64,000 bases of DNA from positions 1 to 64,000 of the forward strand of contig JAPLNM010000042.1 in assembly GCA_026692845.1 (NCBI GenBank). The letters run 5' to 3'. Shown piece by piece: positions 1-9,600 of the stretch. The number at the start of each line of letters is the position of its first letter. Position 1 is the first letter of the stretch. The DNA comes from Planctomycetota bacterium. GTDB taxonomy: Bacteria > Planctomycetota > Planctomycetia > Pirellulales > Pirellulaceae. Below the pieces are notes generated by a model. That model saw nothing but the letters and a program-made list of their open reading frames with translations, did no database searches and had not been told where the DNA came from. The position numbers and the translations under genes were made by a program.

Positions 1-1
1 C

Positions 2-628
2 GATGCGAGGGATTTGCTGACCTGCGAGCGCACGATTCTCAACGTCATCTGTCGACTCAGCGGGGTCGCTTCGCTGACCCATCGGTATGTCCAAGCCGTC
101 GCGGGGAGCTCGGCACGGGTCTACGACACTCGCAAGACCACGCCAGGCTGGCGTCGTTTGGAGAAGTACGCGGTTCGGTGCGGAGGTGGCCACAACCACC
201 GACTTGGACTCTACGATGGGATCTTGATCAAAGACAATCATCTTGCCTGCAGGGCTGCTGCCAGTGGGGAGCTATTGGATCCTGGCCAAGCCGTCGCGCT
301 TGCCAAAGCGTTCCTAGCGGCCGGCTCGGTAAAATTCGTCCACCCGCCGATGATTGAAATTGAGATCGACCGAATCGGTCAGTTGGCGTCGGCTCTTGCG
401 GCCGGCCCGAATATCGTCCTGCTGGACAACATGGGATGCGAACTGCTCCGCGAAGCGGTCGCGATTCGAGATCGGCTCGCACCCGAGGTCGAGCTCGAAG
501 CCTCCGGGGGAGTGAATCTCTCGACCATAGGTGGGATTGCCGCTACGGGGGTCAACCGCATCAGCGTCGGGGCCTTGACCCATTCGGCACCGGTCCACGA
601 CATCGGTTTGGATTGGAAGATCGGCTAG
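2..628 (+). CDS. nadC: Nicotinate-nucleotide pyrophosphorylase (carboxylating), 5'-truncated
   Basis: The reading frame is already open at base 2 and gives DARDLLTCERTILN, so the true start lies left of the window and only the C-terminal ~208 residues are present. The enzyme (quinolinate phosphoribosyltransferase) turns quinolinate and PRPP into nicotinate mononucleotide, CO2 and pyrophosphate in de novo NAD synthesis in the cytoplasm. Family hallmarks are visible: ERTxLN followed by RLSGVASLT, the DTRKTTPGWRRLEKYAV phosphoribosyl-binding segment, GGGHNHRLGLYDGILIKDNH, the LLDNM barrel strand, and the ending EASGGVNLSTI...GVNRISVGALTHSAP. It heads a plus-strand run with the PPK2 gene 45 bases downstream and moaE after that. 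Residues fit the family; nothing is odd except the cut edge. Confidence 0.95.
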   Translation, partial: DARDLLTCERTILNVICRLSGVASLTHRYVQAVAGSSARVYDTRKTTPGWRRLEKYAVRCGGGHNHRLGLYDGILIKDNHLACRAAASGELLDPGQAVALAKAFLAAGSVKFVHPPMIEIEIDRIGQLASALAAGPNIVLLDNMGCELLREAVAIRDRLAPEVELEASGGVNLSTIGGIAATGVNRISVGALTHSAPVHDIGLDWKIG

Positions 629-673
629 TCAGACGCGAGCCTCAAATTTTTAAAGAACCCAGGAATAGCATCC

Positions 674-1552
674 ATGAACAATCATCGTTTCGACCCCAAG
701 AAGTTTCGCGTCAAGGAAGCAGATCCATTGCGATTGTCCAAGATCGCCACGAAGGCCGGCGAGGAACTCGACGGCAAGACCCAAGGGCTCGACGCCCTGG
801 AAAATGATCTCGCGCAACTCCGAGAGGCACAAGAACGCCTCTTTGCAAGCGGCCAGCGTTCCCTGCTGGTGATCTTGCAGGGGATGGATACTTCGGGCAA
901 AGACGGAATCATTCGGCATGTTTTTCGGGGGTTGAATCCCCAAGGATGCCGCGTGATCGGTTTCCGAGCGCCCAACAGCGAGGAAATCAGCCACCATTTC
1001 CTTTGGAGACCCATGCGATTCTTGCCTCCAAAAGGTCTTGTGTCGATTTTCAACCGCTCCTACTACGAAGAAGTCCTCGTCGTACGCGTGCACCCGAACT
1101 TTCTCGACGCGCAGAACTTGATGCCCTACAAGAAGCTTTCGGAACTATGGAAGCGACGGTTCGAAGAGATCCGTATGTTCGAACGGACGCTTGTCGAAAG
1201 CGGAACGAGCGTCCTGAAGTTCTATCTTCACATCTCCCGAGACGAGCAGCGCAGACGCCTCCTCGAACGTCTTGAAACCCCCGATAAGCATTGGAAGTTC
1301 AATGCAGGGGACTTGCAAGAACGCAAACTCTGGAAGGAATACCAAGAAGCCTTTGAGGAAGCGCTCCCTGCGACTTCGACCAAGCAAACACCTTGGTATG
1401 TCATTCCCGCCGACGACAAATGGTACGCCAGGGCCGCCGTCGCGGACTTGATCGCGGGTCATCTGGACAACCTGGATCTGGAGTACCCGAAGGTCAGCCC
1501 CGAAGAGCTGTCCAAATACTCTAGCTACATCGAAGAGCTAAAGAAGGAGTAG
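674..1552 (+). CDS. Polyphosphate kinase 2 family protein (polyphosphate:nucleotide phosphotransferase)
   Basis: A 292-residue P-loop kinase of the PPK2 family, which moves phosphate between inorganic polyphosphate and nucleotides. The Walker A loop is GMDTSGKDG (residues 70-78). The FNRSYYEEVLVVRVH segment (about 126-140) supplies the Walker B region, and the SRDEQRRRLLERL...PDKHWKF stretch (about 198-220) is the lid region typical of the family. Length is normal for a one-domain PPK2. Whether it favours AMP, ADP or GDP cannot be read reliably by eye. It starts 45 bases after nadC and ends 6 bases before moaE, so the three are probably co-transcribed, although the functions are unrelated except that nadC and PPK2 both touch nucleotide chemistry. 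Confidence 0.93.
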   Translation: MNNHRFDPKKFRVKEADPLRLSKIATKAGEELDGKTQGLDALENDLAQLREAQERLFASGQRSLLVILQGMDTSGKDGIIRHVFRGLNPQGCRVIGFRAPNSEEISHHFLWRPMRFLPPKGLVSIFNRSYYEEVLVVRVHPNFLDAQNLMPYKKLSELWKRRFEEIRMFERTLVESGTSVLKFYLHISRDEQRRRLLERLETPDKHWKFNAGDLQERKLWKEYQEAFEEALPATSTKQTPWYVIPADDKWYARAAVADLIAGHLDNLDLEYPKVSPEELSKYSSYIEELKKE

Positions 1553-1558
1553 CAACCG

Positions 1559-1969
1559 ATGATCGAATTTGTGCGTGAGCCAATCGACTTGAACCGAGTC
1601 TCAAACTTCTGCAGCATGGATCGCGTCGGCGCGATTTCTGTCTTCGTCGGCATCACACGTCGATTTACCGGCGTTGTCGAAACCGAAAGCCTCGAATACG
1701 ACGCTTATGAATCGATGGCCGTTCTTAAAATGATCGAGTTGACGGCGATCGCAAGTCAGCAATATCGAATCGAACGCGTCGCCTTTGTCCATCGCTTAGG
1801 AAAAGTTCCCGTCGGCGAAACGAGCATGGTCGTCGCTGTCGGTTCGGCCCATCGAGCCCAGGCGATCGATGCTTGCGCGTGGCTCGTCGAGCGCATCAAG
1901 GCCGACGTTCCGATTTGGAAGAAGGAGCAATACCCCCAAGGTTCTTCCCAATGGATCCATCCAGAGTAG
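1559..1969 (+). CDS. moaE: Molybdopterin synthase catalytic subunit MoaE
   Basis: MoaE, with the thiocarboxylated partner MoaD, inserts the dithiolene sulfurs into precursor Z (cPMP) during molybdenum cofactor synthesis. The 136-residue length is typical. Signature pieces are FVGITR (29-34), EYDAYESMA (46-53), HRLGKVPVGE (78-87) and KADVPIWKKE (114-123); the lysines of this last motif correspond to the catalytic pair of the family. It sits 6 bases after the PPK2 gene, so it is likely the last gene of the nadC-PPK2 operon. No moaD or other cofactor genes are in the window. It converges on the dihydropteroate-synthase-like gene. Confidence 0.95.
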   Translation: MIEFVREPIDLNRVSNFCSMDRVGAISVFVGITRRFTGVVETESLEYDAYESMAVLKMIELTAIASQQYRIERVAFVHRLGKVPVGETSMVVAVGSAHRAQAIDACAWLVERIKADVPIWKKEQYPQGSSQWIHPE

Positions 1970-2103
1970 CTCGATCGTGCATCGCATCGGATTTCGTCGT
2001 ACTCGTAATCAGTGAAACGGTACTCGTACTCGATGGTTGTTTGAACTGCTGCGATGCCGATCGTTGATCGAGGCGGTTCGCGGTAACTTGCGGACCAATG
2101 GGC
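1970..2103. repeat. Short convergent gap with two GTACTCGTA-type direct repeats
   Basis: The gap lies between the moaE stop and the stop of the opposing gene. It carries two near-identical 12-mers, GTACTCGTAATC (1999-2010) and GTACTCGTACTC (2020-2031), 11 of 12 bases alike. There is no canonical hairpin plus T-tract. They look like a small intergenic repeat; their role is unknown. Confidence 0.5.
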
Positions 2104-3516
2104 TCAGGAAGGTTCGTCCTTGGCTTTCTTCCTGGCGAGGCGATGATGCTTTTCCGGGCGTGTGTGCACTCCCCAACGCAACGCTTCGTCTTGTTCATAG
2201 CGTTTGTTGAGCGTCAATGCCGTCAGAGCCTTCGACAGTTCGAAGCCCAGGTAGAACGCGTGCGATGGGTCCACGTTGCGCGATTCGGGGAGCTTGAGCA
2301 ACTCCTGCATGATTTCGAACGGATCGGTACCCTGGAGATGGACATTGGCGCTCATGAGGTGGATGTTCTGGCCATCGATTGCGATCCGGTAGTTGTTGTC
2401 TTTGATTTGCTCGGCCAAAGCACTCAGGGTCGATTGGCTCGGATGGATACTGCTTGTGTCGCGAAGCATCACCAAACGCTCTTCAAGATGTTTCGGTGGA
2501 ACCCGATGCCGCACGGCGTATTCGACCAAGCGTCGAGCGAGGTCGCATTCCTTGACGCTCGACTGAGCCCATGCGATGACTTGGGTGGTCAAGACGCTGT
2601 GGATTTCCAGTTCGGCGCAGAAGCCCAAGAGCAAGGTATTGATCGCCGCAGAATCCGCATCGGTCAGTTCGGTGATGTTTCCAATCCCCATCATGATCGC
2701 TGCGTCGGGGAAGAGGGCTCGGGTTTGTAGGTATCTGCCTAGCGAGTTGGCAAACCCACAGCCGATCGGTTCGAGGATCGGGTCCAATCGAAAAGGGATC
2801 CGATGCTCCGAGAGGAACTCTGCCGTCTCGACCATCGACGTTTGGAAATCCGCTGGATCATCGGGGATCGCCACGACTTCGACCCCCCAGTTGAGCGCAT
2901 CCTGGCGGTTGCTCGAGTTGACCGATAGGACCAGCGTCGCTCCGTTTCGGACCGCTTGCTCGACCTCCCATGGATCGAACGAATCGATCGAGACACAGAT
3001 ACCCTTGTCGGTGATTTCCCGCACCGAATCGGCTACATCGGACCAACGCATTGCTGGCTCGCAACCCAGGTCGATGCGATTGGCACCCTGATCGATCAAG
3101 CGTTGCGCTTCAGCCACCAACGTGCGACGAAGAAGCCGTGGTGCGTAATTAATCTCGGCGATGATCTCGATTTTGTATTGGCCGTAATCGTCCGAGCGAT
3201 GACGTTTGCTCCCGAACATTGTGGGCAGATCGCGAACATCCTTCGGTCCGCAATCGACTCTACATGGAAACTGCTGCCGAATCTCGTCTATGTGCGGAGC
3301 TAGGTATCCTGGAAGCAACACGCGCGTCGTGCTCGCGGGGATATCGATATGACGCATGAGCCACTTGGGTGTCATCAGCGCAGCGACGGTGATGGGAAGC
3401 ACGTCGATGCTGTACACAAAGCCGTGCTTGTGTGCCAACTGAGCGACAATCTCTCGCACTGCCGACTCGGCCAATCGACCGGTGACAAAGTGTATCGACT
3501 CTTGTTGGTGAGCCAT
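2104..3516 (-). CDS. Dihydropteroate-synthase-like protein of the H4MPT-linked type (DUF6513 / TIGR00284-like)
   Basis: A protein of about 470 residues. An N-terminal domain begins HFVTGRLAESAVREIV and includes DCGPKDVRDLPTMF. A TIM-barrel region resembling dihydropteroate synthase follows, with QGANRIDLGCEPA, GICVSIDSFDPWEVEQA, GATLVLSVNSSN, a MMGIGNITELTDADS segment and a C-terminal extension. This layout matches the 'dihydropteroate synthase-related' family found in methanogens, methylotrophs and planctomycetes, linked to tetrahydromethanopterin C1 chemistry rather than ordinary folate synthesis. The reaction is not established from sequence. The ATG at 3516 (MAHQQESIHF) is chosen because an AGGGAAAA ribosome-binding stretch sits just upstream; an in-frame start nine codons earlier is less likely. 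It stands alone on the minus strand, convergent with moaE. Confidence 0.85.
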   Translation of the reverse strand: MAHQQESIHFVTGRLAESAVREIVAQLAHKHGFVYSIDVLPITVAALMTPKWLMRHIDIPASTTRVLLPGYLAPHIDEIRQQFPCRVDCGPKDVRDLPTMFGSKRHRSDDYGQYKIEIIAEINYAPRLLRRTLVAEAQRLIDQGANRIDLGCEPAMRWSDVADSVREITDKGICVSIDSFDPWEVEQAVRNGATLVLSVNSSNRQDALNWGVEVVAIPDDPADFQTSMVETAEFLSEHRIPFRLDPILEPIGCGFANSLGRYLQTRALFPDAAIMMGIGNITELTDADSAAINTLLLGFCAELEIHSVLTTQVIAWAQSSVKECDLARRLVEYAVRHRVPPKHLEERLVMLRDTSSIHPSQSTLSALAEQIKDNNYRIAIDGQNIHLMSANVHLQGTDPFEIMQELLKLPESRNVDPSHAFYLGFELSKALTALTLNKRYEQDEALRWGVHTRPEKHHRLARKKAKDEPS

Positions 3517-3743
3517 CAAAAATTTTCCCTGACTTCGTTGCATCGCGATCGAGAGTCCCTATTGACCCACGCGCCATTTTGCTCGAACATAACGTCAACG
3601 AGAAGCACTAATGAAACAGAACATACGGACATGTTGGTTTCGTGGCCGGTGTTTCTCGTTTTTTTTTGCCCTGATGGTGCTATTGTCGCTCGATCGTCTC
3701 TAAGCTGCAAGCATCGCGAAGCAATACGTTCCCTCTTCCCAAG

Positions 3744-4466
3744 ATGACCGATTCCAAAACCATCGAGATTCTTATCGACGACCCATGGTTCTTGGTCGTC
3801 AACAAACCGATCGATCTGCTGACCCAAGCTATCGATACGCTCCCAAGCTTGCAATCGCGACTCATCGAGCAACAGACAAACGATGCTGCCCCCAAACCAT
3901 TTATCGGGATCCCACATCGGTTAGATAGAATGACCAGCGGAACGCTCGTCGTGGCTCGCAACCAACGTTCGCTCCGACAACTCTGCCAGCAATTTGTAGC
4001 CAGGATTGTCGGAAAGGAATACCTTGCTTGGGTCTCAGGCAATCCACCTAGCCATGGGTCCTGGGAGGACCTGATGCGCAAAGTCCCCAACGAACCTCGA
4101 GCCGAACTTTGCAGCCTTGATCAAGAGCACTCCAGAACTGCAACCCTCGACTACCGTGTCCTTCGTCAGCGGACCAACGCTCAAAACCAACCCGAGTCTC
4201 TTCTGCTGATTCAACTCGGAACAGGCCGCATGCACCAAATCCGGCTCCAATGCGGCTCACGCGGCTTCCCGATCCTCGGGGACCGTCTCTACGGCAGTTG
4301 CTGCCAATGGGACCCGGAAACCGGATCTCCAGCCCCCGTGTATCGTGAACCGCCAATCGCCCTGCACGCCTATAGACTAACTTTCCACCATCCACAAACC
4401 GCCGTAGCGGTCGCTGCCGTCGCTCCACCGCCGTCGGCATTTCCCTGGGGAAACGATCCGCTTTAA
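3744..4466 (+). CDS. RluA-family pseudouridine synthase
   Basis: This enzyme isomerises a uridine in RNA to pseudouridine. The catalytic motif HRLDRMTSG lies at residues 58-66, with Asp61 the expected catalytic base. The opening DDPWFLVVNKP and the later GRMHQIRLQ...GFPILGDRLYG and ALHAYRLTFHHP blocks are standard for the RluA/RluC/RluD catalytic domain. At 240 residues it lacks an S4 RNA-binding domain, as in the short members of the family. Its RNA target cannot be assigned. It is read divergently from the dihydropteroate-synthase-like gene across about 230 bases, and trxA follows 174 bases downstream. Confidence 0.92.
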   Translation: MTDSKTIEILIDDPWFLVVNKPIDLLTQAIDTLPSLQSRLIEQQTNDAAPKPFIGIPHRLDRMTSGTLVVARNQRSLRQLCQQFVARIVGKEYLAWVSGNPPSHGSWEDLMRKVPNEPRAELCSLDQEHSRTATLDYRVLRQRTNAQNQPESLLLIQLGTGRMHQIRLQCGSRGFPILGDRLYGSCCQWDPETGSPAPVYREPPIALHAYRLTFHHPQTAVAVAAVAPPPSAFPWGNDPL

Positions 4467-4517
4467 CCCAGTGAAACGAGCGTTTCGATACCAGGCTGCC
4501 CCCCCTGACTGCTTGGC

Positions 4518-4534
4518 TTGGCACGCCATATGCG
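4518..4534 (+). promoter_or_regulatory. Candidate sigma-54 (-24/-12) promoter for trxA
   Basis: The sequence TTGGCACGCCATATGCG has a perfect TGGCACG -24 element. Its GG (4520-4521) is separated by exactly 10 bases from the GC (4532-4533) of a weaker -12 element (ATGCG against TTGCA/T). A start near 4545 would leave a leader of roughly 95 bases before trxA. The match could be chance; no activator site was identified. Confidence 0.3.
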
Positions 4535-4640
4535 GTAAAGTGTTACAGTCAAGGGAGACTGCCAATTGGTCAATCGCATTGGACAACGACCAATCCAGGC
4601 CCCTTTGTGAGCCACTTCATTTCCAAGGAGAGATTGCCAG

Positions 4641-4964
4641 ATGGGACACGCAGCGGAATTTACCGATGCCGGTTTTGACAATGATGTTTTGACTTCGAGC
4701 GAACCGGTGCTCGTTGACTTTTGGGCCACTTGGTGCGGCCCCTGCCGGCAGATCGCTCCACTTCTCGACGAACTGGCACTGCAGTACCAAGGGAAGGTCA
4801 AAATTGGCAAAGTCGATGTCGACCAAAACCCAGAATTGGCAACCAAGTATGGAATCAACGCAATTCCAACTCTCTTGCTCTTCAAGGACGGCGAGATCAT
4901 CGAGCGTTTCCAAGGCGTTCCGCCTCGGATTAAGCTCGAAGCAGCCCTGAACTCGTCGGTCTAG
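4641..4964 (+). CDS. trxA: Thioredoxin
   Basis: A cytoplasmic disulfide reductase of 107 residues, the usual thioredoxin length. The redox motif is WCGPC (31-35) after VLVDFWAT, followed by KVDVDQNPELATKYGI, the cis-proline segment NAIPTLLLFKDGE and a C-terminal helix. There is no signal peptide, so it should act in the cytosol reducing enzymes such as ribonucleotide reductase or peroxiredoxins. The ATG at 4641 is preceded by an AAGGAGAG ribosome-binding sequence ten bases upstream. It is a single-gene unit, ended by the hairpin terminator at 5009-5050. Confidence 0.97.
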   Translation: MGHAAEFTDAGFDNDVLTSSEPVLVDFWATWCGPCRQIAPLLDELALQYQGKVKIGKVDVDQNPELATKYGINAIPTLLLFKDGEIIERFQGVPPRIKLEAALNSSV

Positions 4965-5008
4965 GACCGCAAGTTTGCCTAGGTTCGATTTTTCGAAATA
5001 ACAAGAAC

Positions 5009-5050
5009 CGGAAGGTACGTCTTTCTCAAAGACAAGCCTTCCGTTTTTTT
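5009..5050 (+). terminator. Rho-independent terminator after trxA
   Basis: A two-part hairpin: CGGAAGG (5009-5015) pairs with CCTTCCG (5037-5043), and inside it GTCTTT pairs with AAAGAC around a CTC loop. Seven T residues follow directly. It lies 45 bases past the trxA stop and before the convergent DUF1501 gene. Confidence 0.9.
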
Positions 5051-5105
5051 ATAAACCGGGAAGTCGCAAGAAAACCACTCGGCTCACCTGGCAGGATTCG
5101 ATCGA

Positions 5106-6620
5106 TTAAGCCAGGATTTTGTCAATCACCTGACCCGACACATCGGTCAATCGGAAATTCCGTCCGTTGTAAGGATACGTCAACTTCTGATGGTCCAACC
5201 CCAGCAAATGCAAGATCGTTGCGTGCAGATCGTTCAAGTGAACGCGATCGACGGCCGCTTTATAACCGATCTCATCGGATTGACCAAAGCTCGTCCCGCC
5301 TCGGACTCCACCTCCTGCCATCCATGCCGTAAAGCAATGCGGGTTGTGGTCTCGTCCAGGCTTACCACCAAGCTGAGCGATTGGCAATCGTCCGAACTCA
5401 CCGCACCAGACGACCAAGGTATCTTCGAGCATCCCGCGTTGGGCTAAGTCTGTCAAAAGGCCAGCCACCGGTCGATCGGTCTCGTCGGCGAACTGTTGGT
5501 GGTTCCCTGCGATGTCGACATGACCGTCCCACGATCGCTCATTCTCCATGCCGCCGGAGTAAATCTGCACAAAGCGAACACCTCGCTCGAGAAAGCGACG
5601 GGTCATCAAGCACTGGCGTGCAAAGGGATCGCATTTGGGATCACCGATTCCATAAAGCTCTTGGATGTGCGCGGGCTCGTCGGCAATATCGAGCGTCTCC
5701 GGGGCCTTGCTCTGCATCCGAAATGCCAGTTCAAAGCTCTCGATGCGGGCTGCAAGATCGCTTTCCGAGGCATGGCTTTGCAAATGCATTTGATTCAGCT
5801 CCGAGAGCGCATCGAGCTGCTGGCGTTGGATCGCCGTGGTCAATTGGACTGGCGGCTTGAGATTCTCGATGGCATCTCCCGTTGGCTTCAAATACGTCCC
5901 TTGATAGATCCCAGGTAGAAAACCGGCCGACCAGTTGGCCGCATGTCCCTTGGGTAGACCGCGTCCCTTCGGGTCGCTCATGACCAAGAACGCAGGTAGG
6001 TCTTGCGTCTGACTGCCTAACCCGTAAGCGACCCAGGAACCCACGCATGGAAATCCCATGCGAGCCATTCCTGTATTCATTGCAAAAAGCGCCGGGGAGT
6101 GATTGTTCGATTCGGTATATCCCGAATGGATAAACGCCATCTTGTCGACATGCTCTCCAAGGTGCGGGAAGATCGACGAGACCATCTTGCCACACTGGCC
6201 CCTGGGAGTGAACTCAAAAGGGGATTTCATCAAGTTTCCAACCGCATCGCGAAAAAATCCGGTGGTGTTCGAAAACGAAGCATCAAACTCCTTGATCGAC
6301 TTGCCATCGGCTTTCTCAAGTCCAGGTTTATAGTCCCAGGTGTCGACTTGGCTTGGCCCGCCATTGACAAAGATCCAAACGACTCGCTTGGCGCGAGCGG
6401 CAAAGTGGGGCTGTCGCTCTGCGAGCGGATTCCTCGAACGATCGCCCAGTCCATCGCCCAGGCCATCGCCCAGGCCATCGCCCAGGCCATCGCCTAGTGC
6501 TCTTGGGCTGACCGCACATTGGGCCAAGAGGCTTTGGAGTCCGAGCCAACCGAATCCACAACCGGCATTCTGCAACCAAGCTCGACGCGAACGCATAGGG
6601 AGGTACTGCTCAATCGACAT
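5106..6620 (-). CDS. DUF1501 domain-containing protein (exported, Tat-like leader)
   Basis: A protein of about 504 residues of the planctomycete-rich DUF1501 family, which has an alkaline-phosphatase/sulfatase-like fold but no established reaction. The leader RSRRAWLQNAGCGFGWLGL has a twin arginine (residues 12-13) before a hydrophobic stretch, suggesting Tat export. Family blocks are KRVVWIFVNGGPSQVDTWD, HSPALFAMNTG, SWVAYGLGSQTQDLPAF, CLMTRRFLERGVRFVQI, DTLVVWCGEFGR, GRDHNPHCFTAWMAGGGVRGG and DLHATILHLLGLDHQKLTYP. The chosen ATG at 6620 overlaps the end of the upstream PSCyt1/DUF1553 gene by 11 bases, implying translational coupling; an ATG at 6596 is an alternative. A four-fold GDGL repeat lies just after the leader. 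Confidence 0.9.
   Translation of the reverse strand: MSIEQYLPMRSRRAWLQNAGCGFGWLGLQSLLAQCAVSPRALGDGLGDGLGDGLGDGLGDRSRNPLAERQPHFAARAKRVVWIFVNGGPSQVDTWDYKPGLEKADGKSIKEFDASFSNTTGFFRDAVGNLMKSPFEFTPRGQCGKMVSSIFPHLGEHVDKMAFIHSGYTESNNHSPALFAMNTGMARMGFPCVGSWVAYGLGSQTQDLPAFLVMSDPKGRGLPKGHAANWSAGFLPGIYQGTYLKPTGDAIENLKPPVQLTTAIQRQQLDALSELNQMHLQSHASESDLAARIESFELAFRMQSKAPETLDIADEPAHIQELYGIGDPKCDPFARQCLMTRRFLERGVRFVQIYSGGMENERSWDGHVDIAGNHQQFADETDRPVAGLLTDLAQRGMLEDTLVVWCGEFGRLPIAQLGGKPGRDHNPHCFTAWMAGGGVRGGTSFGQSDEIGYKAAVDRVHLNDLHATILHLLGLDHQKLTYPYNGRNFRLTDVSGQVIDKILA
6440..6497. repeat. 12-bp tandem repeat inside the DUF1501 gene
   Basis: The unit CATCGCCCAGGC occurs about 4.8 times in a row (full copies at 6452, 6464 and 6476, degenerate ones at each end). 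Read on the minus strand it encodes a GDGL repeat between the export leader and the catalytic-type domain. The 12-bp period keeps the reading frame, so copy-number change would lengthen or shorten a linker without a frameshift. Confidence 0.9.
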
Positions 6621-9600
6621 AGATAAACTCGTTGGCACAAAGGAGGATCTGACAGAAATCAGCGATCGCCATCTTCTCAGGCTGAGGGACGTTCTGTTCT
6701 TGACGCGTCTTGAGGGCCTGGGCGATGAATCGAAGCGCAGCTTGTCGCTCGGCATGCGTCGCTGAACGCGAAAGAACCTTCAGGAAGACTTGATCGAGTT
6801 GCTCCAAATCGGAGATTTGGTTTGCCAAAGTTTCGGCCGCAGCGCGAGCGATCGGATTGTTCATAAAGGCCAAGGCCTGGGGCGCAATCGTCGTGGTTTG
6901 CCTTTGCCCGATGCTGACCAAGTGCTCAGGCCAATCAAAGAGCATCATCATCGGCACCAATTGGCTGCGCTTGATGAAAAAGTAGATGCTCCGACGCTTC
7001 ATATTCGGATCCAATGTCCCCGGCCCATACATCGTGCGATCGAGCAACCCGGAAACAACAAGCATCGAATCGCGGATCGACTCGGCCTCAAGTCGCCTCG
7101 GTGGTTGATGCCACCAAAGCAAATTGTCCGGATCGGTCTTCAATCGCGAATCGTCGAGCGAGCGGTTGGTCTGCATGTACGTTTGACTGGTCATAAGCAG
7201 CCGGTGCAGCGCCTTGAGCTTCCAACCCTGTTCGATGAGCTCTTGAGCCATCCAATCGAGCAATTCAGGATGGGTCGGCCGCTGTCCGGTCGATCCGAAA
7301 TCGTTGGGTGTTGCGACGAGACCTCGGCCAAAGTGGTGTTGCCAAAGCCGATTGACGATCACCCGAGCAACCAATGCTCCGGTGCCGTCGTTGGTGTCGG
7401 TTAGCCATTTGGCTAACGCAGCTCTGCGGTAACTGGACTTCGAATTGGTCTTCGCAGAATCAGCCCACGTCAAGTCGGCGTGCGCATTGGAGTCCCTAAG
7501 AAAAACCTTGGGCACCCCGGGGCTTACCGCCGCACCCTTTTGGTCGACGTCCCCGCGCCGCAGCAAGTGGGTTTCTGGATAGAAATGGGGGTAACCGCGA
7601 TCGTCGGCGTGATGGGGCAAGTGCGGCTCGCCTTCTGTGGTCACCAATACGTTCGTCCTTTGCAACGCTGGACCGTCTGCCTGGAGCTTCGTAAACTTGC
7701 TGTTGAGTTGGATCCATTGAGGATCGACCGATTGGTACCATGCCAAGGCGGTTTTCCAAGCGTCGCTGCTTTGTAGCTCCTTGGTCATCGGCAGTTTTTC
7801 TGCAATCTTTGCGATCGCTTCAAGGACATCGGCCGGAGGAGCATTTCCCCCAACCTCCACCGGTGGGCTCGGTGCCTTGGAGATCGAGAATCGCATGCGC
7901 CCCATCGCGTGCTTGGCGTTGGGATGATTAAACGATAGCGTCACGCGTAGACGGTCGGTGTCGAGGGTTGAAATAGCATTCGCGATGCGAAAGACCGCTG
8001 CTTGGCTCTTACCGATCTGCCCATCGATAGCCCATCCAGATACAGGATCCGAGTCGATCGATGCGGCGATCGATAAGGAGTCGGCGTTCTGTTGGTGGGT
8101 GGCTTGCGGCTGCTCCAAAACCCACTTCGTGGGTTCTTGATCCTTGGCCAAATGCTCGACGGTCAGATTCCCTAGCGCAAAGTTTCCGTTGTTCGCGCGG
8201 CCAGGGCCTTGCCTCGGTAGTGTCGGATCGGCTAGCGCTTCGATACGAAGTGCCGTCCACTGTCCTGCAGGCAATGGAGCCGTAAAGGTGATGGTCTCTT
8301 GGTTGGGCGCATCGCCTATGGCCAAGTAGGATCCATCGGCTTGAAGCTTGAATGGGCTCGCGGCGTTCGATTCAAGATCACCTCGAAGGTTCCGCCACGG
8401 ATCGTTCAACGATTTCGCAGGATCGTTTCCTCGTTGCCCGATGAATTTGGCAAGCTCGATCGGCAACTGCTCGGCTTCATAGGCCATCAGCTTTCGACGC
8501 AACTCCCCAAGCTCGATCGCATGGTCGGCAGTGATTTTTCGGTTGGCTTCGGGATCCAAATCCAGCATTTTCTCCGAACGAATCGCAGCGGTAAACGAGG
8601 CCGCGAAGCGATAGTAGTCCTCGCTCGAGATCGGATCGAATTTATGATCGTGGCAACGCGCACAACCGATCGACAAACCCAAGAAGGCCACACTGGTCGT
8701 GGCCGTCATGTCGTCGAGCTCGTTGTAACGTGTGGACTCGAATTCTCGCTCCGTGAGTTGCGTTGGAAAGGCTCCGGCTCCGAGGAATCCTGTGGCCATC
8801 CAGGCCAATGGGTTCTCAGGAGCAAGCTCATCGCCAGCGATTTGCCACTGTGCCATTTGGTCAAATGGCATGTCCTGGTTGAATGCCCTGATCAAGAAGT
8901 CGCGGTAGTGGTACGCGTTGGGCCGGTCGTAGTCTTGCTCGTATCCGAAAGACTCGGCAAAGCGTGCGATGTCCATCCAATGGCGAGCCCATCGTTCCCC
9001 GTATTCGGGCCGCTCGAGCAACCCATCGATCAGTGCACTCCAACCCGATGCAGAGATCGATCCTCGCTGACCCTCGGGAGCCTGCAGCGATGCGACCGCC
9101 TCTTGGAGCTCCTGGGGTGTCGGGGGGATTCCCAACAGATCGAACCAAGCTCTCCGCACCAGCACCCTCGGGTCGGCCATGGCCGATGGTGTCAGTTGCT
9201 TGGCGGCCTGCGCAACATGGATGAAGGCATCGACAGGGTGCTGATCCGATGCAGGGCGGATCGCCCCAAGGGGTTGCAGCGACCAAAATTTCCGACCCGA
9301 CTCAAGGTCCATTGCCGTTTGTTTCATCGGCTCGGCGGCGCGCCTCGGATCGACTGCTCCTTGGGCTACCCAGCGTTCAAAGTCCTGGATGATGCTCGGG
9401 GATAGTTTGCCAGAAGGTGGCATTTCATATTCATCATACCGGAGCGCTTTGAGGATCAGACTTTCCTCAGAATGCTCAGAACTCAGTGCCGGTCCGGTAT
9501 CTCCCCCCCGAAGCAATCCGTCTTTGCTATCGAGGTACAGACTCCCCTTGAGTTTTCCTTTTGCGGCCGCCTCTTGGGAGTGGCAGGAATAACACTGCTC

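Noticed and set aside
2098-2730. Plus-strand frame of 210 residues
   Set aside because: Shadow of the dihydropteroate-synthase-like gene on the opposite strand; no recognisable protein.
8299-9405. Plus-strand 368-residue frame
   Set aside because: Antisense shadow of the PSCyt1/DUF1553 gene.
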